Source of the DNA: Bacteroidota bacterium | GTDB taxonomy: Bacteria > Bacteroidota > Bacteroidia > B-17B0 > Aurantibacillaceae | Direction of reading: 5' to 3' | NCBI GenBank assembly: GCA_017303905.1 | Contig: JAFLBH010000002.1 | Location: 186,001 to 250,000, forward strand | Length of the DNA stretch: 64,000 nucleotides | In this document: positions 42,526-51,800 of the stretch, in pieces | How the letters are laid out: each line of letters begins with the position of its first letter | How positions within the stretch are numbered: the first letter of the stretch is position 1 | Translations under genes and position numbers: made by a program | The notes under the pieces: model-generated | Seen by the model: only the letters and a program-made list of their open reading frames with translations | Databases searched by the model: none | Told to the model about the DNA's origin: nothing

Positions 42526-43161
42526 TTGGAAATTCTTTATATAGGTATATTTTTATTTACAGCTTATTTATTAGGCTCTATCCCTACTTCGGTGTGGATT
42601 GGCAAGCTGTTCTTTAATATAGATGTACGTGAATTCGGAAGCGGTAATGCCGGAGCCACCAACACTTTCAGAGTATTGGGTAAAAAGGCCGGGATTCCCG
42701 TTTTAATCATCGATATCTTAAAAGGAAGTGCAGCCGTTGCTTTATCCTATTCAAGCGGCTTCGATCCGGGTTCTGATTTCTTTATCAATTTTCAAATTGC
42801 TTTAGGTGTGGCGTCTTTAATCGGACATATCTTCCCGATTTTTGCCGGCTTCCGCGGCGGTAAAGGTGTTGCTACTTTATTAGGAGTAGTTATCTGTATT
42901 CATCCTGTAGCTTGTTCAATAGCTTTATTGGTGTTTTTGGCGGTATTATTTACAACCCGTTATGTTTCATTAAGCTCAATGAGCGCCGGTTTAAGTTTCC
43001 CGATTATTTTGAATGTGATCTTTAAAAACGATAACGCGAATCTGATGATTTTTTCAATCCTGGTTGCTGTGGTATTAGTGATTACACACCGTAAGAACAT
43101 TACCCGTTTATTAAATAAGCAGGAAACCCGCGTGAGACTTTACAATAAAGCGTCTCATTAA
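42526..43161 (+). CDS. plsY: Acyl-phosphate glycerol-3-phosphate acyltransferase PlsY
   Basis: A 211-residue, five-TM inner membrane enzyme that makes lysophosphatidate from acyl-phosphate and glycerol-3-phosphate. Motif 1 is LLGSIPTSVWIGK, motif 2 GSGNAGATNTFRVLGKKAG and motif 3 FAGFRGGKGVATLLG, all intact. The start is TTG: the first ATG-like choice would remove the first TM helix, and the frame begins MEILYIGIFLF, as the family does. The length is normal. Confidence 0.95.
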   Translation: MEILYIGIFLFTAYLLGSIPTSVWIGKLFFNIDVREFGSGNAGATNTFRVLGKKAGIPVLIIDILKGSAAVALSYSSGFDPGSDFFINFQIALGVASLIGHIFPIFAGFRGGKGVATLLGVVICIHPVACSIALLVFLAVLFTTRYVSLSSMSAGLSFPIILNVIFKNDNANLMIFSILVAVVLVITHRKNITRLLNKQETRVRLYNKASH

Positions 43162-43204
43162 TCGTTAATAAATCTTATTTATCCATTTAATTGTCTTCAA
43201 ATTG

Positions 43205-43212
43205 TATTTTTG
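43205..43212 (+). promoter_or_regulatory. Putative -7 promoter element for the T9SS plug gene
   Basis: TATTTTTG fits TAnnTTTG and lies 25 bases before the ATG at 43238. No convincing -33 box is found. Confidence 0.4.
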
Positions 43213-43237
43213 GCAATACATTTGATTTATCACGTTT

Positions 43238-44542
43238 ATGCGTTTACATAAAACATATCTTCTTCTGTTCCTTTTACTCGGCTTTAGTGATGCTTATTTG
43301 GCGCAAGAAGATGATTATGTAAACGATAATCAATTGCGCTACGAAGATTATATCTACAAACCAAACATTAAAACCGCGCAACTTTACGAATCCACCTGGG
43401 AGTTTTCGGCGCCGCTCATTAAATTTAATTCCGGTGAGCAATTGCGTTTGAGTTTTGATGATTTGGATGGCGACCAAAAACAATATTCCCTCAGTGTGAT
43501 TCATTGCGATGCGAAATGGAATCCCAGTGATCTCATGCAGCAGGAATATTTACAAGGCTTTTACGATTTAAACATCATCAACTTTAGTTTCTCCATCAAT
43601 ACGCTGCAGAAATACACGCACTACTCCATTCTCTTTCCAACGCAAAACATGATTCTCACCAAATCCGGGAACTACATTGTTTACGTTTATAAAGATGGCG
43701 ATAAGAAAGATTTAGTGCTAAGTCGCCGTTTTATGGTGTACGATGAGAAGGTAACGGTTGTTTCTACCATTCAGCAAGCCATTGGCGATGACGCGCAATA
43801 CGAAAAGCAGCACATCGATTTTTCCATTATTAATTCGTCGTACGATATCACGAATAACCATGTCGATTTAAAAGTGGTACTTACTCAAAATAACCGTTGG
43901 GATAATGCGGTATATGATATCAAACCAACGTTTAATACGCCACAAAAACTAACTTACTCGCTCGATAACACCAGCACCTTTAATGGCGGCAATGAGTTTC
44001 GTTATTTCGATACGCGTTCTCTTCGCACTTACACCGAACGCATTCAAAACAGTTATAAAGACGAAAACAATAAGAATCACATTGAACTCACGCCCGAAGA
44101 AAATCGTCGTATTAAAAATTATATTTTTTATCCAGATTTCAACGGCTCTTTCTTAATTAAGAATAAAGACATGAACGGTAATCAGGATACGGAAGCGGAC
44201 TATGCCTACGTGCATTTCTTTTTGCCATATCCGGCTCCTGAAGCAAGCGGTAATTTTTATTTACTCGGAAAAATGAGTAATTGGAAATTGGATAAAGCCA
44301 ATAAAATGGAGTACGATTATTCCAAGAAAGGTTACAAATGGACGCTCTACTTAAAACAAGGTTATTACAATTACATGTACGCGTTTTTAAGCGACAATAC
44401 GAAAGCCGGCGATGAAACTATGGTGGAAGGAAATCATTGGGAAACCGAAAACGATTACAGCATTTACGTGTATCACCGTCAGCGCGGCACCTATTACGAT
44501 CAACTGATTGGCATCAGACGATTAAATTCTAGAAAACCATAA
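43238..44542 (+). CDS. Type IX secretion system plug protein (DUF5103)
   Basis: A 434-residue exported protein with a signal peptide (TYLLLFLLLGFSDAYLAQ). It has the DUF5103 layout: YKPNIKTAQLY, the Ig-like middle with CDAKWNPSDLMQQEYLQGF, and the long C-terminal domain ending with YSIYVYHRQRGTYYDQLIGI. In Flavobacterium the DUF5103 'Plug' protein closes the periplasmic side of the SprA/Sov translocon pore. Its presence indicates a working T9SS, which agrees with the sorting-domain proteins in this window. The TAA stop is formed at the edge of a palindromic element. Confidence 0.88.
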   Translation: MRLHKTYLLLFLLLGFSDAYLAQEDDYVNDNQLRYEDYIYKPNIKTAQLYESTWEFSAPLIKFNSGEQLRLSFDDLDGDQKQYSLSVIHCDAKWNPSDLMQQEYLQGFYDLNIINFSFSINTLQKYTHYSILFPTQNMILTKSGNYIVYVYKDGDKKDLVLSRRFMVYDEKVTVVSTIQQAIGDDAQYEKQHIDFSIINSSYDITNNHVDLKVVLTQNNRWDNAVYDIKPTFNTPQKLTYSLDNTSTFNGGNEFRYFDTRSLRTYTERIQNSYKDENNKNHIELTPEENRRIKNYIFYPDFNGSFLIKNKDMNGNQDTEADYAYVHFFLPYPAPEASGNFYLLGKMSNWKLDKANKMEYDYSKKGYKWTLYLKQGYYNYMYAFLSDNTKAGDETMVEGNHWETENDYSIYVYHRQRGTYYDQLIGIRRLNSRKP

Positions 44543-44684
44543 CCCCTCTGTCCTTCGGACATCTCCCCTTAGCAGGGGAGAAAGCATTATTACTCTTAAA
44601 ATTCTTTTTTGAAAACGAAATCTTTCTCCCCCTTTTTTTAAGGGGGAGTCCGCGAAGCGGGAGGGGGTCACGGGCGAGGGGGTT
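44541..44684. repeat. Compound palindromic intergenic element
   Basis: It fills the whole gap between two convergent genes. Each side carries two short hairpins: left GTCCTTCGGAC and CTCCCCTTAGCAGGGGAG, right CTCCCCCTTTTTTTAAGGGGGAG and TCCGCGAAGCGGGA. The two halves are also inverted copies of each other, with ends TAACCCC and GGGGGTTA and inner edges GGGGAGAAAG and CTTTCTCCCC. The outer TAA/TTA are the stop codons of both neighbours. It probably acts as a two-way terminator and looks like a REP or non-autonomous element. Confidence 0.75.
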
Positions 44685-45954
44685 AATCAAACCTCAATGT
44701 CCGAATCGGAGTAAGGCGTGTGAGAATTAAAGTGGGGAAAAACATCATCAGCATACAGCTAATAATTATACCCATGTTTAAGAGCACAATGTATCCCACG
44801 TTAAAAATCACGGGTACAAAATCAACATAATACGTATCGCTGTTTAATTTGATGAGATGGGTGAAGTATTGAATCAATACCGCTCCTATTCCAATGATGT
44901 TTCCTATGATTAATCCTCTGGCGAGTAATTTCACCGACACATAGAAAAATATTTTTCTTACCGACGCATTGCTCATGCCCATGGATTTTACCAGTCCCAC
45001 CATGTTGGCGCGCTCTAAAATTAAAATCAATAAAGCCGTAATCATATTTACACCCGCCACCAATAACATTAAGGTAATGATGATAACACCATTTACATCC
45101 ACCATCTCCAGCCAGGAAAACAAACTGCTGAAAATTTCGTTGACAGGCAAAACCTGATAATCGTAACCCGTTAAATCCTGAACAGCTTCCGTGTTCGCTT
45201 CCAGTTGCGAAAAATCCTTGATGAATATTTCGTAGCTACCCGTTTGACCTTCGTCCCAGTAATTTAATTTCTGAATGTGTTTTAAATCCACCAGAGCCAA
45301 ATTATTATCGAAATCAGAAAAGCCGGTATTCACAATGCCACACACGGTAAAAGCTCGCGAGCGTTGTTCAAATTCCACATAATTAGAACCACTGAAAGTT
45401 GTATCGTTTAATTTCTTCTTGGTGATAAAATAAGCTATGAGTTTCTGACCAACACTAGCGCTTAATTTATCGGCCAGCTTTTTCGACAATAAAATATCCT
45501 TGCTCACTGCTGTATCGCTTAGTTGCGGCAATCGGCCTTCACTCAAATACTGCTTTAAAAACTCAACATCATAATTGGCATCAATGCCTTTTAATAAAAC
45601 GCCTTCATTTTCGGCTTTGGTTTTAATAATACAGTTTTTGGTGGCTACCGACTGCACATGCTTCACAAAAGGCAGGGCTTTAATCATTTTTAACGTGTCG
45701 GGCGATAACCTTACCGGGTCGCGCTCGTTAGAGCTGTTAATGCCCATGCTGTTAATGGTGATATGCGAAGTAATGCCGGTGATTTTTGTGATGATTTCCT
45801 GTTTAAAGCCCAATACAATGGAGATAGTCAGAATCATCACACTAATACCCAAAGCAATGCCCGTAATACCAATTTTCACAATGGGTTTAGAAATGTTATT
45901 TTTACCTTTGTTAGAAAGGGTGATTCGGTCGGCTATGTATTTTTCGGCGCTCAC
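44683..45954 (-). CDS. LolC/LolE-type lipoprotein-releasing ABC permease
   Basis: A 423-residue permease of the FtsX/MacB_PCD family. The first TM is IGITGIALGISVMILTISIVLGFKQEI, followed by a periplasmic domain (about 50-265) and three C-terminal TM helices with the FtsX features VSVKLLARGLIIGN and LTRLTPIRTLRF. LolC/E extracts lipoproteins from the inner membrane with an ATPase partner that is not encoded here. I place the start at GTG 45954 (VSAEKYIADR); a TTG at 45963 is also in frame but would lie inside the probable promoter. It is divergent from the NamZ gene with 21 bases between. Confidence 0.85.
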   Translation of the reverse strand: MSAEKYIADRITLSNKGKNNISKPIVKIGITGIALGISVMILTISIVLGFKQEIITKITGITSHITINSMGINSSNERDPVRLSPDTLKMIKALPFVKHVQSVATKNCIIKTKAENEGVLLKGIDANYDVEFLKQYLSEGRLPQLSDTAVSKDILLSKKLADKLSASVGQKLIAYFITKKKLNDTTFSGSNYVEFEQRSRAFTVCGIVNTGFSDFDNNLALVDLKHIQKLNYWDEGQTGSYEIFIKDFSQLEANTEAVQDLTGYDYQVLPVNEIFSSLFSWLEMVDVNGVIIITLMLLVAGVNMITALLILILERANMVGLVKSMGMSNASVRKIFFYVSVKLLARGLIIGNIIGIGAVLIQYFTHLIKLNSDTYYVDFVPVIFNVGYIVLLNMGIIISCMLMMFFPTLILTRLTPIRTLRFD

Positions 45955-45960
45955 TCTACA

Positions 45961-45968
45961 CAAAAATA
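45961..45968 (-). promoter_or_regulatory. -7 element giving a leaderless LolC/E message
   Basis: On the minus strand TATTTTTG (consensus TAnnTTTG) ends 6 bases before the GTG at 45954. Transcription should start within a few bases of that codon. This supports GTG rather than TTG as the start and suggests leaderless translation. Confidence 0.45.
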
Positions 45969-45975
45969 CTATTTA

Positions 45976-47196
45976 ATGCATAAAGTCCTTGTTATACTTC
46001 TTGTTTTTATCAGCTATTCGCTAAAACCGCAGGCATTAAAAGTACTCAGTGAAAAAGACGTAGTATTAGGTGCGCAGCAATTTAACGCCTATTTACCCCT
46101 GCTTGCGAAAAAAAAGGTAGCCATTGTTACCAACGTTACCGGTGTGATTGGAAACACCAGCATTGTTGACACCTTGATTAAATTAAAAGTGAACATTAAA
46201 AAAATATTCGGACCGGAACATGGCTTTAGAGGAAATGTGGATGCAGGGGAAAAAGTAAAAAGCAATATCGATAAAAAAACAGGCTTACCCGTTGTTTCCT
46301 TATACGGCTCGCACAAAAAACCAACGGCCGAAGATTTAAAAGGCATTGATGTAGTGGTGTATGATATTCAGGATGTAGGTGTACGTTTCTACACCTTCAT
46401 ATCAACTTTGTGTTATGTGATGGAAGCCTGCGCCGAGCAAGGTAAAGAAGTGATTGTATTGGATCGTCCGAACCCCAATGGTTTTTATGTAGACGGACCG
46501 GTGATGAAAGACAAATACAAAAGCTTTTTAGGCTTGCATAATGTACCGATTGTTTATGGCATGACCACCGGCGAATACGCACGCATGGCGAATGAAGAAG
46601 GCTGGTTAAAAACGAAAGTAAAGACTGTAAAAAAAGACAGCTTTGAATTAAAGACCGTACGTTGTAAGCTCACCGTTATACCCGTAAAAAATTACGAGCA
46701 CAGCATGACCTACAATTTACCGGTGAAGCCCTCGCCTAACCTACCCAATTTAAACGCCGTATTAATGTACCCCGGCATGGGATTATTTGAAGGCACGGTG
46801 ATGAGTGTTGGCAGAGGAACTGATATGCCTTTTGAAGTTTTAGGCCATCCGCAATACAGTAAGCAAACCTTTAGCTTTACTCCAAAAGCAACGGTATTGA
46901 GTAAAGAACCCAAGTATAAAGACCAAATTTGTTACGGTGTAGATTTACGACAAGAAAACTTTGTAGAAAAACATCCGCGGAAAGTAGAATTAAAATGGCT
47001 GCTATTATTTTATGCCGACCTAAAAGTGCCGGAGTTTATGGATAAGAACTTTAACTGGCACAGCGGCAATGATGAATTAAAAGAGCAAATAAAAGCCGGC
47101 AAAAGCGAAAATGAAATACGCGCCACGTGGCAAAACGACATCAGCGCCTTTAAAAGCATACGCAAAAAGTATTTATTGTATAAAGATTTTGAGTAA
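45976..47196 (+). CDS. namZ: NamZ-like exo-beta-N-acetylmuramidase (DUF1343, GH171)
   Basis: A 406-residue protein counted from the ATG at 45976, which starts a signal peptide (HKVLVILLVFISYSLKPQ). Family marks: VAIVTNVTGVI, KIFGPEHGFRGNVDAGEKV, VYDIQDVGVRFYTFISTLCYVMEA, VLDRPNPNG, PSPNLPNLNAVLMYPGMGLFEGT and VGRGTDMPFEVLGHP. DUF1343 enzymes cleave terminal N-acetylmuramic acid from muropeptide glycans in the periplasm, in peptidoglycan recycling. The identity is based on these motifs. No other recycling gene is in the window. Confidence 0.88.
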   Translation: MHKVLVILLVFISYSLKPQALKVLSEKDVVLGAQQFNAYLPLLAKKKVAIVTNVTGVIGNTSIVDTLIKLKVNIKKIFGPEHGFRGNVDAGEKVKSNIDKKTGLPVVSLYGSHKKPTAEDLKGIDVVVYDIQDVGVRFYTFISTLCYVMEACAEQGKEVIVLDRPNPNGFYVDGPVMKDKYKSFLGLHNVPIVYGMTTGEYARMANEEGWLKTKVKTVKKDSFELKTVRCKLTVIPVKNYEHSMTYNLPVKPSPNLPNLNAVLMYPGMGLFEGTVMSVGRGTDMPFEVLGHPQYSKQTFSFTPKATVLSKEPKYKDQICYGVDLRQENFVEKHPRKVELKWLLLFYADLKVPEFMDKNFNWHSGNDELKEQIKAGKSENEIRATWQNDISAFKSIRKKYLLYKDFE

Positions 47197-47254
47197 ATTA
47201 GTATACCTATCGGGATGATTAAATCAGTCCTAAATTGTAGTTAAGCTCAAGTTC

Positions 47255-47806
47255 ATGCCAAGAAAGAGACCAAGAATTAAAGTAAACATCCCTGTCGATG
47301 ACGGAAGCGAAGACCGAAGAAAAATCTATGCATCAATAATTAGCTTTTTTGCGACATTTATTAATATCTATATTTTTCTTGCAATTGGATGCCAGACACT
47401 GATTCCCACCAATTGGCTAATCGCAAGTTATTTTTTATTAGGCATTGTTGGTTTTCTAGTGTTAAAGAAACGAAAAGTTAAACAATCCGCTTTGAAAGCT
47501 TATGTAGTTTTTCCTCTTTCAATAAATATTATTCTCTGCTTAAACTACTTTATTAGTTTCAACGAGCAAAAAGAGACTTACAAATTTCACAGAAGCTACT
47601 ATTGGGCAGCTAGTGGGCGGACAAATTTATCACAGCCTGACAGACAAATGAGCACCCAAATTTCATTCGACAACAACAAGTATGAAGATTTTTGGGGCAT
47701 TAGGACATTCATCAGTGTTGAAAATATCGGTCCGACTGAAAGAATCACTTACACATTTAAGAGAGGAATTCTCGGATTACGTGTAATGACTGACTATGAA
47801 TTTTAA
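47255..47806 (+). CDS. Orphan membrane protein, unknown function
   Basis: A 183-residue protein that I do not recognise. A basic N-terminus (MPRKRPRIKVNIPVDDGSEDRRKI) is followed by three hydrophobic helices (about residues 25-45, 53-70, 82-98) and a soluble C-terminal domain of about 80 residues (KFHRSYYWAASGRTNLSQPDRQ). It stands alone. The segment downstream contains a hairpin-like sequence unlike the surrounding non-coding DNA, which hints at recent acquisition. Confidence 0.6.
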   Translation: MPRKRPRIKVNIPVDDGSEDRRKIYASIISFFATFINIYIFLAIGCQTLIPTNWLIASYFLLGIVGFLVLKKRKVKQSALKAYVVFPLSINIILCLNYFISFNEQKETYKFHRSYYWAASGRTNLSQPDRQMSTQISFDNNKYEDFWGIRTFISVENIGPTERITYTFKRGILGLRVMTDYEF

Positions 47807-47874
47807 TGCCGGCGCCTAGCATCTAATATTGGGATGGAGATAAAATTTTTATTTGTATCTTTAAGTATACGTTT

Positions 47875-47906
47875 CGGTAGCCACAATCATTAACAGGGGC
47901 TAGCCG
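47875..47906. repeat. Imperfect hairpin downstream of the orphan gene
   Basis: CGGTAGCC (47875-47882) and GGCTAGCCG (47898-47906) pair with one bulged base across a 15-base loop. It lies in the 214-base stretch (47807-48020) that holds no supported gene. There is no T run after it, so it is not a standard terminator. Confidence 0.4.
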
Positions 47907-48020
47907 ACAGCAGGCATAATCTTCATCTTCCAAACACTCTATTAATCATACAAACTCACCTTAATTTTAATCTCAATTTTTTCCATTATTTTTTATCTTT
48001 ATTCCATTAATAAATACACA

Positions 48021-48428
48021 ATGAAAGTAACCGTAACAGTCACCATCAATACCAATGCCAAAAAGGCTTGGGAAGCTTATACCCTGCCCCAACATATTAC
48101 TAAATGGAATTTCGCCAGTGATGATTGGCAATGTCCGAGCGCTGAGAATGATTTGCGTGTAGGCGGAAAATACAAAGCCCGCATGGAAGCCAAAGATGGC
48201 AGCTTCGGTTTTGATTTTGAAGCCATCTACGATGAAATTATTCCCCTGCAAAAAATCACTTATACCATGGGCGATGGTCGTAAAACTACCACCACTTTTG
48301 TTGAGCAAAACAACAGCACTACCGTAACAACCGTGTTTGATGCTGAAACGGAAAATCCCGTAGACATGCAACAACAAGGCTGGCAGATGATTTTAAATAA
48401 TTATGCAAAACACGCTCAAACACTTTAA
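48021..48428 (+). CDS. SRPBCC/AHSA1-domain protein
   Basis: A 135-residue single-domain AHSA1-like protein. It starts TVTVTINTNAKKAWEAYTLPQHITKWNFASDDW, followed by the family's GGKYKARMEAKDGSFGFDFEAIYDEIIPLQKITYTMGDGR, and ends with the C-terminal helix QQQGWQMILNNYAKHAQT. These proteins bind small hydrophobic molecules or act in stress responses. The real ligand is unknown. A second SRPBCC gene starts 4 bases after its stop. Confidence 0.88.
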   Translation: MKVTVTVTINTNAKKAWEAYTLPQHITKWNFASDDWQCPSAENDLRVGGKYKARMEAKDGSFGFDFEAIYDEIIPLQKITYTMGDGRKTTTTFVEQNNSTTVTTVFDAETENPVDMQQQGWQMILNNYAKHAQTL

Positions 48429-48432
48429 ACCC

Positions 48433-48891
48433 ATGATTAAAAAAACCTATTCCGTTCAAATCAAAGCACCGGCTGCTAAAGTTTATGCAACCATGCTTGG
48501 TATCGATAACAAAAAAACCTACGAACAATGGACGGCCGAATTCAATCCAACTTCTACTTTCGAAGGCAACTGGAACAAAGATTCGAAGATGTATTTTGTA
48601 GGTACAGGTGAAGATGGTAAACGCGGCGGAATGATCTCCATGATTGCAGAACACATTCCCGCTAATTTTGTTTCCATTAAACATATTGGTATGCTGATGG
48701 GTGATGATGAAATTACCACCGGTCCGGATGTAGAGAAATGGGCCGGCGGCTGCGAGAACTATACCTATAAAGAAAACAACGGCCTCACCCATTTGAGCGT
48801 TGATATTGATGTAATCGAAGAATACGAAGACTATTTTGATGGCACGTATCCTAAGGCTCTACAAAAACTAAAAGAAATAATTGAGAAATAG
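48433..48891 (+). CDS. SRPBCC-family protein (second of a tandem pair)
   Basis: A 152-residue protein from the ATG at 48433; a longer frame from 48403 would overlap the previous gene. It starts KKTYSVQIKAPAAKVYATMLGIDNKKTYEQWTAEFNPTS, then MIAEHIPANFVSIKHIGML and ends with the helix FDGTYPKALQKLKEIIEK. The fold is that of its neighbour but the sequence is only distantly similar, so the pair is an old duplication or two separate acquisitions. Role unknown. Confidence 0.85.
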   Translation: MIKKTYSVQIKAPAAKVYATMLGIDNKKTYEQWTAEFNPTSTFEGNWNKDSKMYFVGTGEDGKRGGMISMIAEHIPANFVSIKHIGMLMGDDEITTGPDVEKWAGGCENYTYKENNGLTHLSVDIDVIEEYEDYFDGTYPKALQKLKEIIEK

Positions 48892-48896
48892 AAGCT

Positions 48897-51800
48897 CTAA
48901 GCTTTTAATCCGATTACCAATAAATCGTCTACCTGCTCGTAGTTTCCTTTCCAGGAATTGATTTTATCTTTTACCAATTGCTTTTGCTCTTCAACAGACA
49001 GATGTTTGATGCCGCGTAAAAAATCTTTCATGTTCTTTGCCATGAATTTTTTTCCGTACTCTCCGCCAAACTGATCAGGATAACCGTCGCTGGTTAAATA
49101 CACCATGTCGCTCTTCTCTAACACCACCTCACTTAATTCATATTTAAAATTAAATGGCGTGAAGCTGGCAATACTGGCTTTGGTTGGTTTTACTTCTACA
49201 AACTCGCCGTTATTTTTAAAAATCCACAACGCACGATTCGCACCTGCATATTGTAATTGCTTTGTTTTATGATTGTATTTAACGAGGGCAATCTCCATAC
49301 CGTCTTTATTGGTACCATCGGCCGTGGCATCTTGTTTCAATACTTTTTTAATGGCGTTGTTGGCTTCAAATAAAATTTGTGAAGGTTCACTGCTGCGCAA
49401 GGCGGCCTCCGTTAGTTTCTCAGAGCAAATCGTACTCATGAAAGCGCCCGGAACACCATGTCCGGTACAATCGGCACAGGCTATTAAAAATTCATTTTCG
49501 TTAACTTTGCTGAACCAATAAAAATCGCCACTTACAATATCTTTTGGCTGGAAGAAAACAAAAGTATCTTGATACGCCGCGGTAATCTCAGCGTAAGATG
49601 GTAAAATGGATTGCTGAATGCGCTGCGCGTAATTGATACTATCGGTGATTTCTTTCTTCTGTGTTTGAAGTTCGTGCTTTTGTTCTTCCAACATATTCAC
49701 TTGCTCTTCAATGGTGGCAGTACGTTGTTTAATAACAGCTTCGAGTTTTAAATTTTGTTCCACCAATCGCTTTGAATATAATTTAACGATTAAGGCCACG
49801 AATAAAACAAATAAAATCGCGTAAGCTATGTAGGCCCACACCGTACGGTACCATGGCGGCAAGATTTTAAACGGGAAATGTATTTCTAATTCTTTGGTGT
49901 TCATGTCGCAGCGGGCTTTGGCATGAAAAATATATTTTCCTTCGGGTAAATTGGTGGTTTTAATGTTATTTTGTGTACTCCACACGCTGTAATTTTCCTC
50001 ATCGCTGCCTTCAATCCAGTAACTGAATTCAACCGCGTTTTTATTCTCAAAGCAATTATACCCTAAAATAAAACTCAATTGATTATGAGAATAAGTAATA
50101 TTAAAATCAAAGCCGGAAGCATCATCCCCCGACGCTACGTTATTGATGATGGTATCTTTTTTAGAAATTACGGAGGTTAGAAAGAAGTTGTAAGAGCGTT
50201 TTAATTTTTCTTTTTGCTTGTTCACTAAAAACAAACCTTCGTCGGTACAAATAAACGTTGTTTTGTTTAAGCTGTCGTAAGTAATTAAGTTGACTTTGGT
50301 GTCTTTTAATTTATTGGTGATTTCGTTGTTGATATAGCTTTTTCCGTTTTCGGAAGTAATATAAATCACTTTGTTTTCAATGCGGTTGAGCTTTCTATTT
50401 TCGTACGACTGCGAACAAATTAAATCGCCTTCCAACTCCGCCGCTCTGAATATTTCGGAACTTTTTGTCGCGGTATAAAACTCAGGTGATTTAATACACT
50501 CTACTCTATTGTCGGCTCTTTTTCTTACGGCAAACACGCCGCTGTCGGTACCAATTAATAATTTGTTCTTATAAGTAAATACGTAATTCTCGCCTAACAT
50601 CTGAGGTAATCCTTCTTTCTTTTGAATAGAATCCAATAAGAAGGAACGGTAGTAATTCAAATAATAAATACCGTTACTGGCGCAACCAAAATAAATATTC
50701 TTATGAAAATCGGAGGCTAAACTTAATACCGGAATGTTTAACTGATAGGTCTTGATATAGGTGAATTTTTTCTCGATGTAGCTGTACACATCCACACCTT
50801 CATCGGTACCTGTATAAATTAATTCCTTTTTATAAGGGTCGGATAAAATGCAAAAACTGCGCGTGTCGTTTCCTTGTCGGATGGTTTTTCCGTCGTAAAT
50901 AAAAACACCCTTCTCGGTAGAGATAAATAAATCGTTATCAATTTTGGTGAGATTCCAGGTTTGCTTGTTGAAACCTTGCAAAAATTCGAAGACATTATTA
51001 ACCGGATTAAAAAACTGTACGCCTTTATCGGTTGACACAAATAATTTTCCATCGTAATAGGCTGCACCGGTTACGAGTCCTGATATGCCGGTCTGACGAT
51101 CGTATTTAAATAATTTGGAGTTTAGCTCTACAAAGGAAACCCCATAGTAAGTGGCTAACCATAAATTATTGTTTCGGTCTTGAAATCCTGACTTAACATT
51201 ATCCTCATAAATTCCGGTTTTAGAATTTAAGCGTTTAATGATTTCTAAATTTTTATTGATGAGGAAAGCGCCTTTCTTATTGGAAGTAATCACAAAGTTT
51301 CCGTCCTTTAATTCGCAACCGTTGTTAAACTCCGACTCCAATAATTCCGCGTCGCTGCTGTTATTCCATTTCTCAAATTTGGTTTTGGTAGGCGTGATGG
51401 AATCGTAAGTGACTTTGTAAATCCCGAGATTACGATAACCCATCGCGAAGGTGTTGGCGTTGATGCGGTAATTAAAAAATGCTTTTTCAGAAATTAAACT
51501 TTCGGTGTTGGCTACATAATTCATCACCGCATTGTCGAGCACCAGCACATTATTGTCAAGGTCTGTTACAAACAAATGCTTCCCCATGGCAAAAGCACGG
51601 ATGTGAAAAGCATTTTGCGGTGAATAGGCGCGGTAAGAATTTCCTTTTTTCTCGATGAGTTTATCGGCAGATAAAAAATAGAGATTCCCGTTTAAAGAAA
51701 GAATTTGTTTGATGGGTTCTTGCGGCTGCTCGTTGGTGTTAAGATTTCCTTTCAAAGAAACGCTTACATAGCGACCATTCTTGTTTTTTTCAATGGTAAA

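Noticed and set aside
45763-45975. N-terminal extension of the NamZ gene to 45763
   Set aside because: It would lie antisense within the LolC/E coding region and would bury the clear signal peptide that begins at 45976.
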